Source: Lachnospiraceae bacterium (GTDB lineage Bacteria; Bacillota; Clostridia; Lachnospirales; Lachnospiraceae). From it: a stretch of DNA of 64,000 nt. This document shows, piece by piece, positions 8,888 to 16,541 of this stretch. The notes under the pieces were generated by a model. That model ran no database searches. It had not been told where the DNA came from and worked only from the letters and a program-made list of their open reading frames with translations. Numbering within the stretch: position 1 is the stretch's first letter; every line of letters starts with the position of its first letter. A program made the translations under genes and the position numbers. The stretch spans positions 434,001 to 498,000 of the forward strand of contig JAKVNF010000002.1 of assembly GCA_022483465.1 (NCBI GenBank), read 5' to 3'.

Positions 8888-10641
8888 GGCCCTTTCACTT
8901 TTTTTGTGGGATGAGCCCTTCCTGACCGTCTCCGAGGTCCTCTGCCCCCGGTCCTCCACAGGTGCCCTCTGCTCTCCGTGTATCTGTACTCCCGGGCGGA
9001 CCGTGGGAGCATCGCCGAGGGGCCCACGGTCTCGGAACAGCGTTCTCCATCAGATCCGCTTGTACGGATTTCTGGATGCATCCATGATCTTTAGGAAAAA
9101 GTACTCATCATCTGGAAGGCCATAGGCTTTCCTGCGGATGACCTTGATGTGTGCGTTGATCCCCTCTATCTTCCCGGAGCTGATCGGACAGAGCCCGTAT
9201 CCCACAATGCCGTCAAAGTGGTTCTCAATGAGCCTGGCAAACCAGAGAAAGTGCTCATTTTTCGTGCCCCTGCACCAGTCGATGATATCTGTAAACTTCT
9301 CGATCATCGTCGCCTGATTGGCTGAGGCATATGCTTCCTGCATGGCCTGCTTGATCAGATCACAGGTGAACAGCAGCTTGTTCGAGTTGATGATGTCGTC
9401 GTATCGCCGCTCGAAATCGTCATGGGTATGCCTGTAATCGGTCGTACCGAAGATCGCAGATCCCTTGCGGCACACCTTGCCCTCACGGGCTTCCTGATCG
9501 TGTTTCTGCAGGGACTCCCTGCTGGCACAGAGTATCTTCCTTGACCCCTTCAGAACAGTAGCTTCCTCGACCAGGCCTTCCTTCTTCAGGCGGATCTGTT
9601 CCTCCTTCCGAACCTCGGCAATGACCTTCTCGTTGAAGTTCTTGACGATGTGGAAATGATCATAAACGATCTGGATCCAACCGCATTTTGCCTTGAAAGC
9701 CTCCTGGAAGTCGCTGTTCATATCCATGGCAACGGCCTCTACATGATGCATCCAGTCGTCACCCACCAGCTCCATGAATTCTTCTACAACGGCCTTTGTT
9801 TTGCCTGCTCGGATGAACAGCACCGCACCGGTTATCAGGTCTATGATGTGCGTCGCATATTTGTGTCCGTTATGCAGCTTGAACTCGTCAATGGCAAGAT
9901 ACCTTGCATAGGCGGCAGGCTTTTTGAGCTTGCCATTCTCATCCGCGTAAAGACTCTTCAGACGCTTAAGATCGATCTTCTTGATCGTATTGATGTTGAC
10001 GCCAGTAATGATTGCCGTGTCCGTAAGGGTAAATTCATCCATAGAAAGATAGCGAATGATCAGCTGCTCAAGCTCCTTTGTAATCATCGAATCATCTGCC
10101 TTGAACGCGACATCCGGTGTGATGGTCTTGCCACAGAGATTGCATCTCCACTGGTACTTGTCGCACTCAATGATGGTTTGGCATGCCTGAAAGGGAATGT
10201 GTTTGATCTTCGTGTGGTAGGTCTGATTCTTGTACATTCTGCGCCCGCAGCAAGAGCATACAGGATGGTCCAGCTGGTCCAATTTACCGCGCAGAATATA
10301 AGCCCTTTTGAAGGTATTCTCACTCAGTTTGCTCTTCCGCATGGAGTGGAAGGGCCTGACGTCTCGAATAGGAACCTCTTCAACGCTCTCCTGATGGAAC
10401 CCCGTCAGGTGGCTTGGGAACATCAGATAGTCATTTTGAGTCCGGGCAGCAAAAGACATTTGCCCATTCGCCTCGGTGTATGTATAATTCTGATTCATAA
10501 GAGGTTTCCTTTTTATCCCGTATTGCATATCTTGGTCGACGTGCAATCGAGATGATATCAGGAAATCTCTTTTTGTAAATAGAAGATATTCTCTATAGGC
10601 TGCCTTCTTTTAGTGCATCACACAAGAAAAATGAAAGACCC
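8888..10641. mobile_element. ISL3-family insertion sequence
   Basis: This is a complete 1754-bp element. Inverted ends are GGCCCTTTCACTTTTTTTG (from 8888) and, inverted from 10641, GGGTCTTTCATTTTTCTTG. The 8-bp target duplication AATATTAT flanks it exactly at 8880-8887 and 10642-10649, the duplication length expected of ISL3. It sits in codon 4 of the integrase gene of the surrounding transposon. Confidence 0.95.
9050..10498 (-). CDS. ISL3-family transposase
   Basis: This 482-residue DDE transposase has the ISL3 layout: an N-terminal zinc ribbon (CSCCGRRMY, then CNLCGKTI), a helix-turn-helix, and the DDE domain with LAIDEFKLHNGHKYATHI, VAMDMNSDFQEAF, YDHFHIVKNFN and SGKIEGINAHIKVIRRKAYG. I choose the internal ATG at 10498 rather than 10546 because AGGAAA stands seven bases upstream. 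The gene is intact and occupies most of its element, so this copy may be active. It carries no passenger gene. Confidence 0.93.
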   Translation of the reverse strand: MNQNYTYTEANGQMSFAARTQNDYLMFPSHLTGFHQESVEEVPIRDVRPFHSMRKSKLSENTFKRAYILRGKLDQLDHPVCSCCGRRMYKNQTYHTKIKHIPFQACQTIIECDKYQWRCNLCGKTITPDVAFKADDSMITKELEQLIIRYLSMDEFTLTDTAIITGVNINTIKKIDLKRLKSLYADENGKLKKPAAYARYLAIDEFKLHNGHKYATHIIDLITGAVLFIRAGKTKAVVEEFMELVGDDWMHHVEAVAMDMNSDFQEAFKAKCGWIQIVYDHFHIVKNFNEKVIAEVRKEEQIRLKKEGLVEEATVLKGSRKILCASRESLQKHDQEAREGKVCRKGSAIFGTTDYRHTHDDFERRYDDIINSNKLLFTCDLIKQAMQEAYASANQATMIEKFTDIIDWCRGTKNEHFLWFARLIENHFDGIVGYGLCPISSGKIEGINAHIKVIRRKAYGLPDDEYFFLKIMDASRNPYKRI

Positions 10642-10653
10642 AATATTATTCAT
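10642..10653 (-). pseudogene. First four codons of the interrupted integrase
   Basis: The minus strand reads ATG AAT AAT ATT from 10653, preceded by a strong GGAGG ribosome binding site eight or nine bases upstream. The frame joins exactly to TAT GCT AAT at 8879 once the ISL3 element and one target copy are removed. This shows where the integrase gene began. Confidence 0.9.
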
Positions 10654-10758
10654 AGTACTCTTACCTCCTGATGGCTGTATCCTAAATCAGGCAGGAGGCC
10701 GGAACTATTCACACCTTATGGAATAAGAGCCATCAGCGGCGATAGAGGGTGTGGCCTG

Positions 10759-11334
10759 TCAGGAGTATGCCGGATTCCTGTGCAGCTGCAGGAATGAGGT
10801 AGCTGCCCTGAGAAAGAATGCGTGCAGGAAGGAAGAGAGATGCGGCTGATGATCGATGGATCTCAGAAAGTATGAGGGATCACTGTCCCGGCTGCGCAGG
10901 AGCCCCAGCCAGAGCTCTCGGTGTGCCAGAAAGACACGCTTCCACCGGTACAGGGTCGGCGCGGCGATGCAGAAGTCCCGACAGATCTGTGCTACGGTGC
11001 GGCTGTGGCGGAAATAGGCCTTCAGGACCGTGAGGATGAACCGCAGGGTGTACTGGGAGTAGGGAATGAGTGTGTCTTTCAGGAGAGCATGGGTATGCCC
11101 ACAGGTACATCTGACTCTGGGGACAGCGACCTGGAGTTCGTATATCTTTCCCCGATACACATCCACAACGTAGCGCTTGTAGCTGCCGTGGGGCTGATAC
11201 ATGCCTCTGGCGCGGCAGGCCGGGCAGTTGACAAGCGAAAGGTCTGGGAGTTCATCTCCGGGGTATGTGAACAGAAGATCATCTGGCTCTGAGATCCTCT
11301 GGGTATTGCAAAGTAACGAAATTCTCCTTATCAT
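10759..11334 (-). CDS. DUF6431-like zinc-binding protein of the transposon
   Basis: This 191-residue protein is the first gene of the Mu/Tn7-like transposon. It has a zinc-ribbon-like part (NCPACRARGMYQPHGSYKRYV near residue 35, then RVRCTCGHTHALL near 73), followed by helices resembling a helix-turn-helix (VAQICRDFCIAAPTLYRWK near 122). I recognise the pattern of DUF6431 proteins, which often lie beside transposase genes in Clostridia; their role is not established. Target-site recognition or transposase regulation is a guess. The start at 11334 has no good ribosome binding site; AAGGAG lies just inside the frame, so the start is uncertain. The ISL3 element separates it from the integrase by about 1.7 kb. 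Confidence 0.65.
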   Translation of the reverse strand: MIRRISLLCNTQRISEPDDLLFTYPGDELPDLSLVNCPACRARGMYQPHGSYKRYVVDVYRGKIYELQVAVPRVRCTCGHTHALLKDTLIPYSQYTLRFILTVLKAYFRHSRTVAQICRDFCIAAPTLYRWKRVFLAHRELWLGLLRSRDSDPSYFLRSIDHQPHLSSFLHAFFLRAATSFLQLHRNPAYS

Positions 11335-11420
11335 AATGTTAGCTTTACGTATATGTGGGACGGTGGTGTGTTCACTGGCAAGGTGAGAGCCCGGCGGTTC
11401 GCATTGCGTACATAGTGCTT

Positions 11421-11464
11421 AAGGAGAAGACCGGCTGTCTGGGCGTGGATCTTCTCCTTTTTCT
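11421..11464 (+). terminator. Terminator-like hairpin in the transposon right end
   Basis: AAGGAGAAGA (11421-11430) pairs with TCTTCTCCTT (11450-11459), followed by a T-run on the plus strand. It would block plus-strand read-through into the transposon. The rest of 11335-11632 holds the right end with its repeat motif but no gene. Confidence 0.6.
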
Positions 11465-11632
11465 TATCCTTCTTTCGGGAGACTATCATAATCGGATTGT
11501 TAGAATAGTCAACAGTATACGAAAAAAGCATGCCGCATAAGACAGCACGCTAGGATCATCATTTTTATGAACTTCAGAAATTAATCTGCCGCTATAGTGC
11601 GGTAGGTGGGGAGTTTAATTTGCTGCATGACA

Positions 11633-11755
11633 ATACTGATCCATTGGGCAGTTACGGTTACCACATGAGTTGTAGTGAATTTCGGTATAACCACAGCGGG
11701 GGCATTCTACTTTGTTATAGCCCATTGCTTCCGTCCGACACTTGGAAATACAATC
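11633..11755 (-). pseudogene. IS91-type transposase, middle fragment
   Basis: The minus strand encodes the zinc-binding knuckle of the IS91-type transposase: KVECPRCGYTEIHYNSCG and NRNCPMDQY. It continues in frame across the ATACTG duplication into VNKEIWVDERQSEL at 6576. On its other side it joins in frame, across the IS66 insertion, to EQYKAADCI at 15941. The last cysteine expected in the CPxC knuckle is aspartate. Confidence 0.85.
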
Positions 11756-11852
11756 GTAAGCGTAACAACGGACGTACCATGACCCGGATCAACCTCTTCT
11801 GTAGAATGAGGCTAGGAAACTACTAGCTGCGTTCTACAGAGGAGGCTTTTTT

Positions 11853-12371
11853 ATGGACAAGAGACAGCAGATGGTTCGTGAGGAGAAGCTTCGCTATTGG
11901 AGGCCGATCATCAATGCGTACGAGAACAGAGAAACGAAGCTGATGTCGATTGCACAATGGTGCAGGGAGCATGAGATCAACGCCTCACTCTTCTACTACT
12001 GGAAAAACGTGATCAGGGAGACGGACGCCAGTAACAGGAAGGCATCCTCTGGTTCAGTGCCAGAGACAGAGAACTTCGTAGACATCACCGACATCGTAAA
12101 CGGACAGGCACGCCCTGATGTCAATACAATAGGCTCGGAACCGGGTACTGCTGATGACTCGGGTTCCCGCAGCCGGTCGAACCACTCTGATCTTCCGCGG
12201 ATCACCGGTACACCGGAAGAAGGAAATGCCGGATCTGTTCCAGGCAGGCCGGGAGGGCCTGCCGTGTCTCCGGAAGTTATCCTGGAGACACGGTCCTGTC
12301 GGCTCTATCTCTACTCTTCTGTCCGGCGCGAGACCCTCTCCATGCTTAAGGAGGCTTTTCATGTTTGTTGA
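11853..12371 (+). CDS. tnpA: IS66 TnpA-like accessory protein
   Basis: This 172-residue protein is the first gene of the IS66 element. Its N-terminal 60 residues form the TnpA helix-turn-helix (LMSIAQWCREHEINASLFYYWK), and the C-terminal part resembles the usual low-complexity link and final strand (CRLYLY...ETLSMLKEAF). It is required with TnpB for IS66 transposition in characterised elements. It starts at ATG 11853 after GAGGAGG and overlaps tnpB by 11 bases, suggesting coupled translation. Confidence 0.85.
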   Translation: MDKRQQMVREEKLRYWRPIINAYENRETKLMSIAQWCREHEINASLFYYWKNVIRETDASNRKASSGSVPETENFVDITDIVNGQARPDVNTIGSEPGTADDSGSRSRSNHSDLPRITGTPEEGNAGSVPGRPGGPAVSPEVILETRSCRLYLYSSVRRETLSMLKEAFHVC

Positions 12372-12750
12372 CGGCATCGGCTTCAGGAAGATCATTCTCT
12401 GCACGAAGAGGGTGGATATGCGCCGCGGCGTTGATGGACTCTCCGCTTATGTCATGCTGAACTATCACCTGGATCCAACGGACCGTGGAGTTCTCTATCT
12501 TTTTCGTGGCAGATCTGCCAGAACGATCAAGGGGATCTGCTTCGAGGGAATCGGCACTGTGCTCTATACGCTTCGCCTTGCGCCGGGAAACTCATTCCAG
12601 TATCCCAGGAATGCGGACGAAGCCAGATCTCTTTCTCCGGAGCAGTACCGTCAGCTCATGAGCGGAATCGCACTTGACGGTACCATCCGCGAAGTATACC
12701 CGCACATCGACATGCCTGATCAGGTGGCCGCAGAATCCCAGAGATCCTGA
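12361..12750 (+). CDS. tnpB: IS66 TnpB (Orf2) accessory protein
   Basis: This 129-residue protein carries the Orf2 signature: a short N-terminus, KRVDMRRGVDGLSAYV near residue 15, and GVLYLFRGRSARTIKGICFEG near 40, in place of the usual LFLFCNRRRDRIKILYWD. The start is the ATG inside the tnpA tail, preceded by AAGGAGG. Its function in IS66 is essential but biochemically unclear. Confidence 0.85.
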   Translation: MFVDGIGFRKIILCTKRVDMRRGVDGLSAYVMLNYHLDPTDRGVLYLFRGRSARTIKGICFEGIGTVLYTLRLAPGNSFQYPRNADEARSLSPEQYRQLMSGIALDGTIREVYPHIDMPDQVAAESQRS

Positions 12751-12810
12751 AAACACGCGGTTTTTGAACTTTCAGGCTACTTCAGTGGGGAGTATAAATA
12801 TTCAGATATC

Positions 12811-12856
12811 TATACCCTTATTTTCGGTTGACAAGAGGGTATAGATATGTTACTAT
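12811..12856 (+). promoter_or_regulatory. Promoter with overlapping inverted repeat inside the IS66 element
   Basis: TTGACA (12828-12833) and TACTAT (12851-12856) are 17 bases apart, a good sigma-70-type promoter. TATACCCT (12811-12818) and its inverse AGGGTATA (12836-12843) flank and enter the promoter, so a repressor could bind there. It would drive the accessory gene and tnpC independently of tnpAB. Confidence 0.65.
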
Positions 12857-12895
12857 ACTCCTGAGAACTGATAAGCAGCTCTCAGGAGGTCTGAC

Positions 12896-13273
12896 ATGGG
12901 TACCATTCATCTGAGACAGGGGGATACGGTATACGTTTATTCTTCACACAGCTATTGGGACAAGGAGGCTAAACAGCACAAGACAGACCGGAAGCTGATC
13001 GGGAAGCTTGATCCCGTTACAGGGGAGGTTGTGCCCACCAGGAAGTACGTTCGAAAGCAGGCATCGGCCTCCGACGCACCAGCAGAGCAGGCAAACTCTG
13101 TTCGGGCTGAAGGTTCGACGAAAACTTTGATTTCCAGAATAACAGAGCTGGAGGAGGCAAATGCATCTCTGCGGAATGAGAATACACAGCTGAGGAAGGC
13201 TCTCCGCGCCTATCAGGATGCCGTTCAGAAGGCCAGCGCAAGCCTTGCTTCCGTAGACAAAGAGGCCCGGTGA
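12896..13273 (+). CDS. IS66-associated small protein with coiled coil
   Basis: This 125-residue protein has two parts. Residues 1-55 form a module with GDTVYVYSSHSYWDKEAKQ and RKLIGKLDPVTGEVVPTRK. Residues 75-120 form a coiled coil (ITELEEANASLRNENTQLRKAL). The N-terminal module also appears in the accessory protein of the IS4-like element at 21401-21805, and a related form starts both IS1634-like transposases in this window. Its role is unknown; DNA-end or transposase contact is plausible. It has its own promoter and overlaps tnpC by TGATG. Confidence 0.7.
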   Translation: MGTIHLRQGDTVYVYSSHSYWDKEAKQHKTDRKLIGKLDPVTGEVVPTRKYVRKQASASDAPAEQANSVRAEGSTKTLISRITELEEANASLRNENTQLRKALRAYQDAVQKASASLASVDKEAR

Positions 13274-15501
13274 TGGAAACCGAGATCCCTGTCCAGAGAC
13301 TTCATAAGTACAACCTCCTGTACCAGTGTGGCGCTTTCAGTCCGAGCGACATCTCGAACATCTTTAGTGAGGTTATCGTGGATGACATCGTCAAGACGAA
13401 CCGCATTGCAGCGCTGATAAAGGCAGCTGAAAAAGCAGCTGAAGATTATAAAGCGCTGCAAAAGGAAAATGAGGAACTCAAACAGAAGGAGCAGAATAAG
13501 GACGAGAACAACAAACTCGGACGTAGGAGAGCCTTTGGGGAAAAGGACGAGCAGCTCTCTGGGAAAGAACTCGAAACCGGGATTCCACAAGGCGGCAGCG
13601 AGGATGTGGAGACAGATCCGCTCACCGAAGAGTCTGACGCTGATGGAGAGCAGGCCAAAGACACGACAGGGACAGAAGAACCTGCAGAGCCAGCCAATGC
13701 AGACGAAAATGGGAAAGACAGTGACGGAAAAACTCAGGATGAGAATCCGTCCAGGAAAGGCGGAGCTGGCGAAAAAGGCAGGAAACCCAGGCGGAGCAGC
13801 CGTCCCCCGAGAAAACCGATACCCGATGAATCAAAGGAAAAACAGAAGCGCAAGCCGGGCATCTGGGAGCGTGATACGCAGAATCTCCCGCACAGAATCA
13901 GCTATGATGTGGATGATCTGACTCCGGAAATGATCGAAAAAGCAAAGTCTTTATCTAAGCTGGGATTCGAAGCAAGCGAAAAACTCAGTATAGAGGAGGC
14001 TCATGTCGTCGTGCTGACAATCATGAAACCAATCATCGCATACTCAGAGGATGTCAGCGACGAAGAAAAATCCGATTCTGACAGTCATGAGGTGAATCGT
14101 ACGCTATACCGGCCCTACAGCGAGGGATATATCATGCCGGGATCCCGGGCAACCCCGGAGATCGTCGCCTTCATGTACTACATGCTGACCAGCATGAGCA
14201 TCCCGTACAAGCGCATCGCTGCTCTGATCTGTCACATGGGCTATCCCATGAAAACACAGAAAACGGTTTACTGGTGCAATACCTGTGCCGCAAGATATCT
14301 GCTTCCCGTCTTCGATTATCTCGTCAGCTTCATCATAACAGGCAAGTACATTCAGATGGATGAAACCACCTGGAGATCTATCTATGATGCTGAGAAGCCG
14401 GGAGAAAAGTCCTATATCTGGCTGCTGATTACAAGTGAGCTGCGGGAAGGCCCCAAGGCTGCCGCATATTTCTTCAATCCCTCCAGGGCTGAGTCATTTC
14501 TGGATGGACTGTTTGCAGACTTTCTTCCGGATAAGGACGCGGATCGTTCGGATACCGCAGGCCAGACAACTCCGCCGGAACAGGAAACGGAGCCCGATCC
14601 TACGACAGTGACAGGAAATGCATCTGTCGTATGCAAGAACGACAAGTATGCTGCATATCCGGAACTGGAGCGCAAGTCTGAAGGAAAGATCGTGGTCTCA
14701 TTCTGCCTTGCGCATCTGAGAAGGCCGTTCTTTCTTGCCTGGCTTATTGTGAAGATGGCCTCAAAAGACCTCATGAAAACGGAGGAGGGCAGAAAACAGC
14801 TGGCACAGACCTGGGAATGGAAAATCCTGCGCGAGATCAGCCTTGCCGAGAGCGAGGATACGAAGCTCAAGCGCCTGTCCGGAGAGGAGCGGGTTGCTGG
14901 AAGAATCAAAAACGTAAAGCCGCACCTGGATCTGGCCTGGCAGTACGTCTGTGAGTATGAGGAGGCCTATCAGGCCTCGCTGCATGGTACTTCCTCTGAT
15001 CCATCAAAACGAGTAACGATGACCGCGACGATGCGCAAGGCGATGAACTACTTTGAGGATTGCAAGAAAGGCGGTCACATCGACAGCTTCCTCTACGATT
15101 CTAACGTACCTGCGGACAACACTTACTGCGAAAGAAACATCCGTAGGATTGCTTTGCAAAGAAACAGCAGTCTCTTTTCGTATTCAGATGAAGGTGCCAC
15201 CGACCGCATGATTGCGAACTCCATCGCAACAACAGCGGAATTGAATGATGCCGATCCGGAGTACTACTTCCAGTATCTCCTCATCGAGATACCCAAGCAT
15301 CAGAGGCGGGGAGACAACCCAGATGAATATCTTCCAAAGATGATGTGCTGGTCTGAAGAATACAGGGCGTACGAAGCGAAGCAGCGAGAAGCCACACAGG
15401 CCGGGAAAGGTATCAGTTTTCAATCTGAGACAGAGCCCATCCTGGTAAATGGCCGGTGGATGCGAGATGGAAAGGTGGTCGGCCCATACCCGGCAGCATG
15501 A
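13273..15501 (+). CDS. tnpC: IS66-family transposase (TnpC)
   Basis: This 742-residue transposase has an N-terminal coiled coil (residues 55-80), a long charged linker, and the IS66 catalytic domain from about residue 260. Signatures are TLYRPYSEGYIMPGS, the aspartates in YIQMDETTW and VCKNDKYAAYP, and the terminal glutamate in NTYCERNIRRIALQRN. The linker makes it longer than the usual 450-550 residues. The central domain also contains an extra acidic insertion (about 420-450). I choose ATG 13273, which overlaps the previous stop, over the adjacent GTG. The gene appears intact. Confidence 0.93.
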   Translation: METEIPVQRLHKYNLLYQCGAFSPSDISNIFSEVIVDDIVKTNRIAALIKAAEKAAEDYKALQKENEELKQKEQNKDENNKLGRRRAFGEKDEQLSGKELETGIPQGGSEDVETDPLTEESDADGEQAKDTTGTEEPAEPANADENGKDSDGKTQDENPSRKGGAGEKGRKPRRSSRPPRKPIPDESKEKQKRKPGIWERDTQNLPHRISYDVDDLTPEMIEKAKSLSKLGFEASEKLSIEEAHVVVLTIMKPIIAYSEDVSDEEKSDSDSHEVNRTLYRPYSEGYIMPGSRATPEIVAFMYYMLTSMSIPYKRIAALICHMGYPMKTQKTVYWCNTCAARYLLPVFDYLVSFIITGKYIQMDETTWRSIYDAEKPGEKSYIWLLITSELREGPKAAAYFFNPSRAESFLDGLFADFLPDKDADRSDTAGQTTPPEQETEPDPTTVTGNASVVCKNDKYAAYPELERKSEGKIVVSFCLAHLRRPFFLAWLIVKMASKDLMKTEEGRKQLAQTWEWKILREISLAESEDTKLKRLSGEERVAGRIKNVKPHLDLAWQYVCEYEEAYQASLHGTSSDPSKRVTMTATMRKAMNYFEDCKKGGHIDSFLYDSNVPADNTYCERNIRRIALQRNSSLFSYSDEGATDRMIANSIATTAELNDADPEYYFQYLLIEIPKHQRRGDNPDEYLPKMMCWSEEYRAYEAKQREATQAGKGISFQSETEPILVNGRWMRDGKVVGPYPAA

Positions 15502-15600
15502 TAACCTCCTGACAAACAGAACAACCCGAGTAGCCGACGTCTGCCGAACAGGCAGGCATCGGCCACTTGCAGTCGCATAAGTGAAACTGCAGAATTGACC

Positions 15601-15650
15601 GTCCGGCATGGTATTGTTCCCACCTGAGGAATCGCCATGCCGGACTTTCT
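15601..15650 (+). terminator. Terminator-like hairpin after IS66 tnpC
   Basis: GTCCGGCATGG (15601-15611) pairs perfectly with CCATGCCGGAC (15635-15645), followed by TTTCTTG. The 15502-15940 tail of the IS66 element contains no other recognisable feature before the inverted end. Confidence 0.65.
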
Positions 15651-15940
15651 TGTGTCTGGATCCATCGCTTCAGGGTGACAGGAGACTGGGACCCGGATGC
15701 CCAACCTATCCAGGTACACGGAGACGCCCCATCACAACCGACGTACCTGCAGTCCAGATCCGAACCTGCGCAGTTCATTCCCAGGAGATGCGTAGGCCGA
15801 AAGCAATACATCTGCAAAGAGATTCACCTCCACTGTCAACCGCGAATCTCTGAAGTATTTGCGGTTTCAACTGGAACCCTCCCCCTTAATGATAACGCCT
15901 CACGCAGGTTTCGTCAGCGTACGCTGGTTGTTATGCTTAC

Positions 15941-16092
15941 ATACAATCGGCAGCTTTGTACTGTTCGGAAGTGATGTGTCCTGCATAGTCTTTCTGATAC
16001 TGCGGCCATCCGAGCTGAAAGATCTTCTGAATGGGGTGAGTCTTCTTATTGGCAGCCTTTGCCTGCTCTCGTGATACGATCTTTATACTCAT
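15941..16092 (-). pseudogene. IS91-type transposase, N-terminal fragment
   Basis: The start of the IS91-type transposase is ATG 16092, preceded by GAGGT. It encodes MSIKIVSREQAKAANKKTH and runs to EQYKAADC, where the IS66 element cuts it. It begins 10 bases after the stop of the tyrosine recombinase, so the two genes formed an operon. Three segments together give a 372-residue transposase. Confidence 0.85.
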
Positions 16093-16102
16093 GATCGGTA
16101 CC

Positions 16103-16541
16103 TCAAAGAGTATCGATAGGGCTTGTGATTCCATTGAAATCCTGATGTGCCAGAGTAATGTAAATCAGGGTTGAAGTAATACTGTTATGCCCCATGAGCT
16201 CCTTCAGACGGAAAATATCTACGCCAGAGCGATAGCATTCCGTTCCAAAGGCGTGCCGCAGACTGTGGCAGGTCAGCTTATCCAGTCCAATTGAATCTGC
16301 GATCTTACGGACATAGGTCTGGACACTGGTTGTAGAGATCGGCATCGAAGGGATCATCGGAGACGGAAACAGATACTCGGTCTTATCCTCTATCTCCGGA
16401 CTGCCAAGAGATTTCCAGTAGTCAGTAAGAGCCTGAACGGTCGCTTTCCCAAGAATTGCATAACGATCAGATCTGTTCTTGGATACCGAAACATAAATAC
16501 GATGCTCTTTCACATGGATGTCACAGTATCTGAGATTACAG
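16103..16541 (-). pseudogene. Tyrosine recombinase, C-terminal half
   Basis: This part carries the catalytic C-terminus: CHSLRHAFGTECYRSG with the HxxR box, LKELMGHNSITSTLIYI with the second histidine and the nucleophile tyrosine. It begins NLRYCDIHVKEHRIYV and joins across the IS1634-like insertion to the N-terminal half at 18435. It belongs to the phage-integrase/XerC family. As it stands neither half can work. Confidence 0.9.

Larger units (their letters stand above)
6583..11632. mobile_element. Mu/Tn7-like transposon (DUF6431, DDE integrase, ExeA ATPase)
   Basis: The ends are TGTCATGCGGCA (6583-6594) and, inverted, TGTCATGCAGCA (11632-11621), with TG...CA termini as in Mu, Tn7 and Tn552 relatives. 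The 6-bp target duplication ATACTG lies at 6577-6582 and 11633-11638. A second motif, CGGCAGWTTAATTTC, sits in the same orientation relative to each end (6613-6627; inverted at 11577-11591), as expected of transposase-binding sites. The genes on the minus strand are a DUF6431-like protein, an rve-type integrase, an ExeA/TniB-type ATPase and a small ORF. The 5050-bp total includes an ISL3 insertion; without it the transposon is about 3.3 kb. Confidence 0.88.
11756..15940. mobile_element. IS66-family insertion sequence, four genes
   Basis: This is a complete 4185-bp element. The ends are GTAAGCGTAACAAC (11756-11769) and, inverted, GTAAGCATAACAAC (15940-15927), the classic IS66 GTAAGCG-type terminus. 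The 8-bp duplication ATACAATC lies at 11748-11755 and 15941-15948. It carries tnpA, tnpB, a small accessory gene and the large transposase gene. It is inserted in the N-terminal part of the IS91-type transposase gene. Confidence 0.96.

Noticed and set aside
8535-9125. 196-residue plus-strand open frame across the ISL3 junction
   Set aside because: It is antisense to the integrase and runs across the ISL3 left end, so it is a product of insertion rather than a gene.
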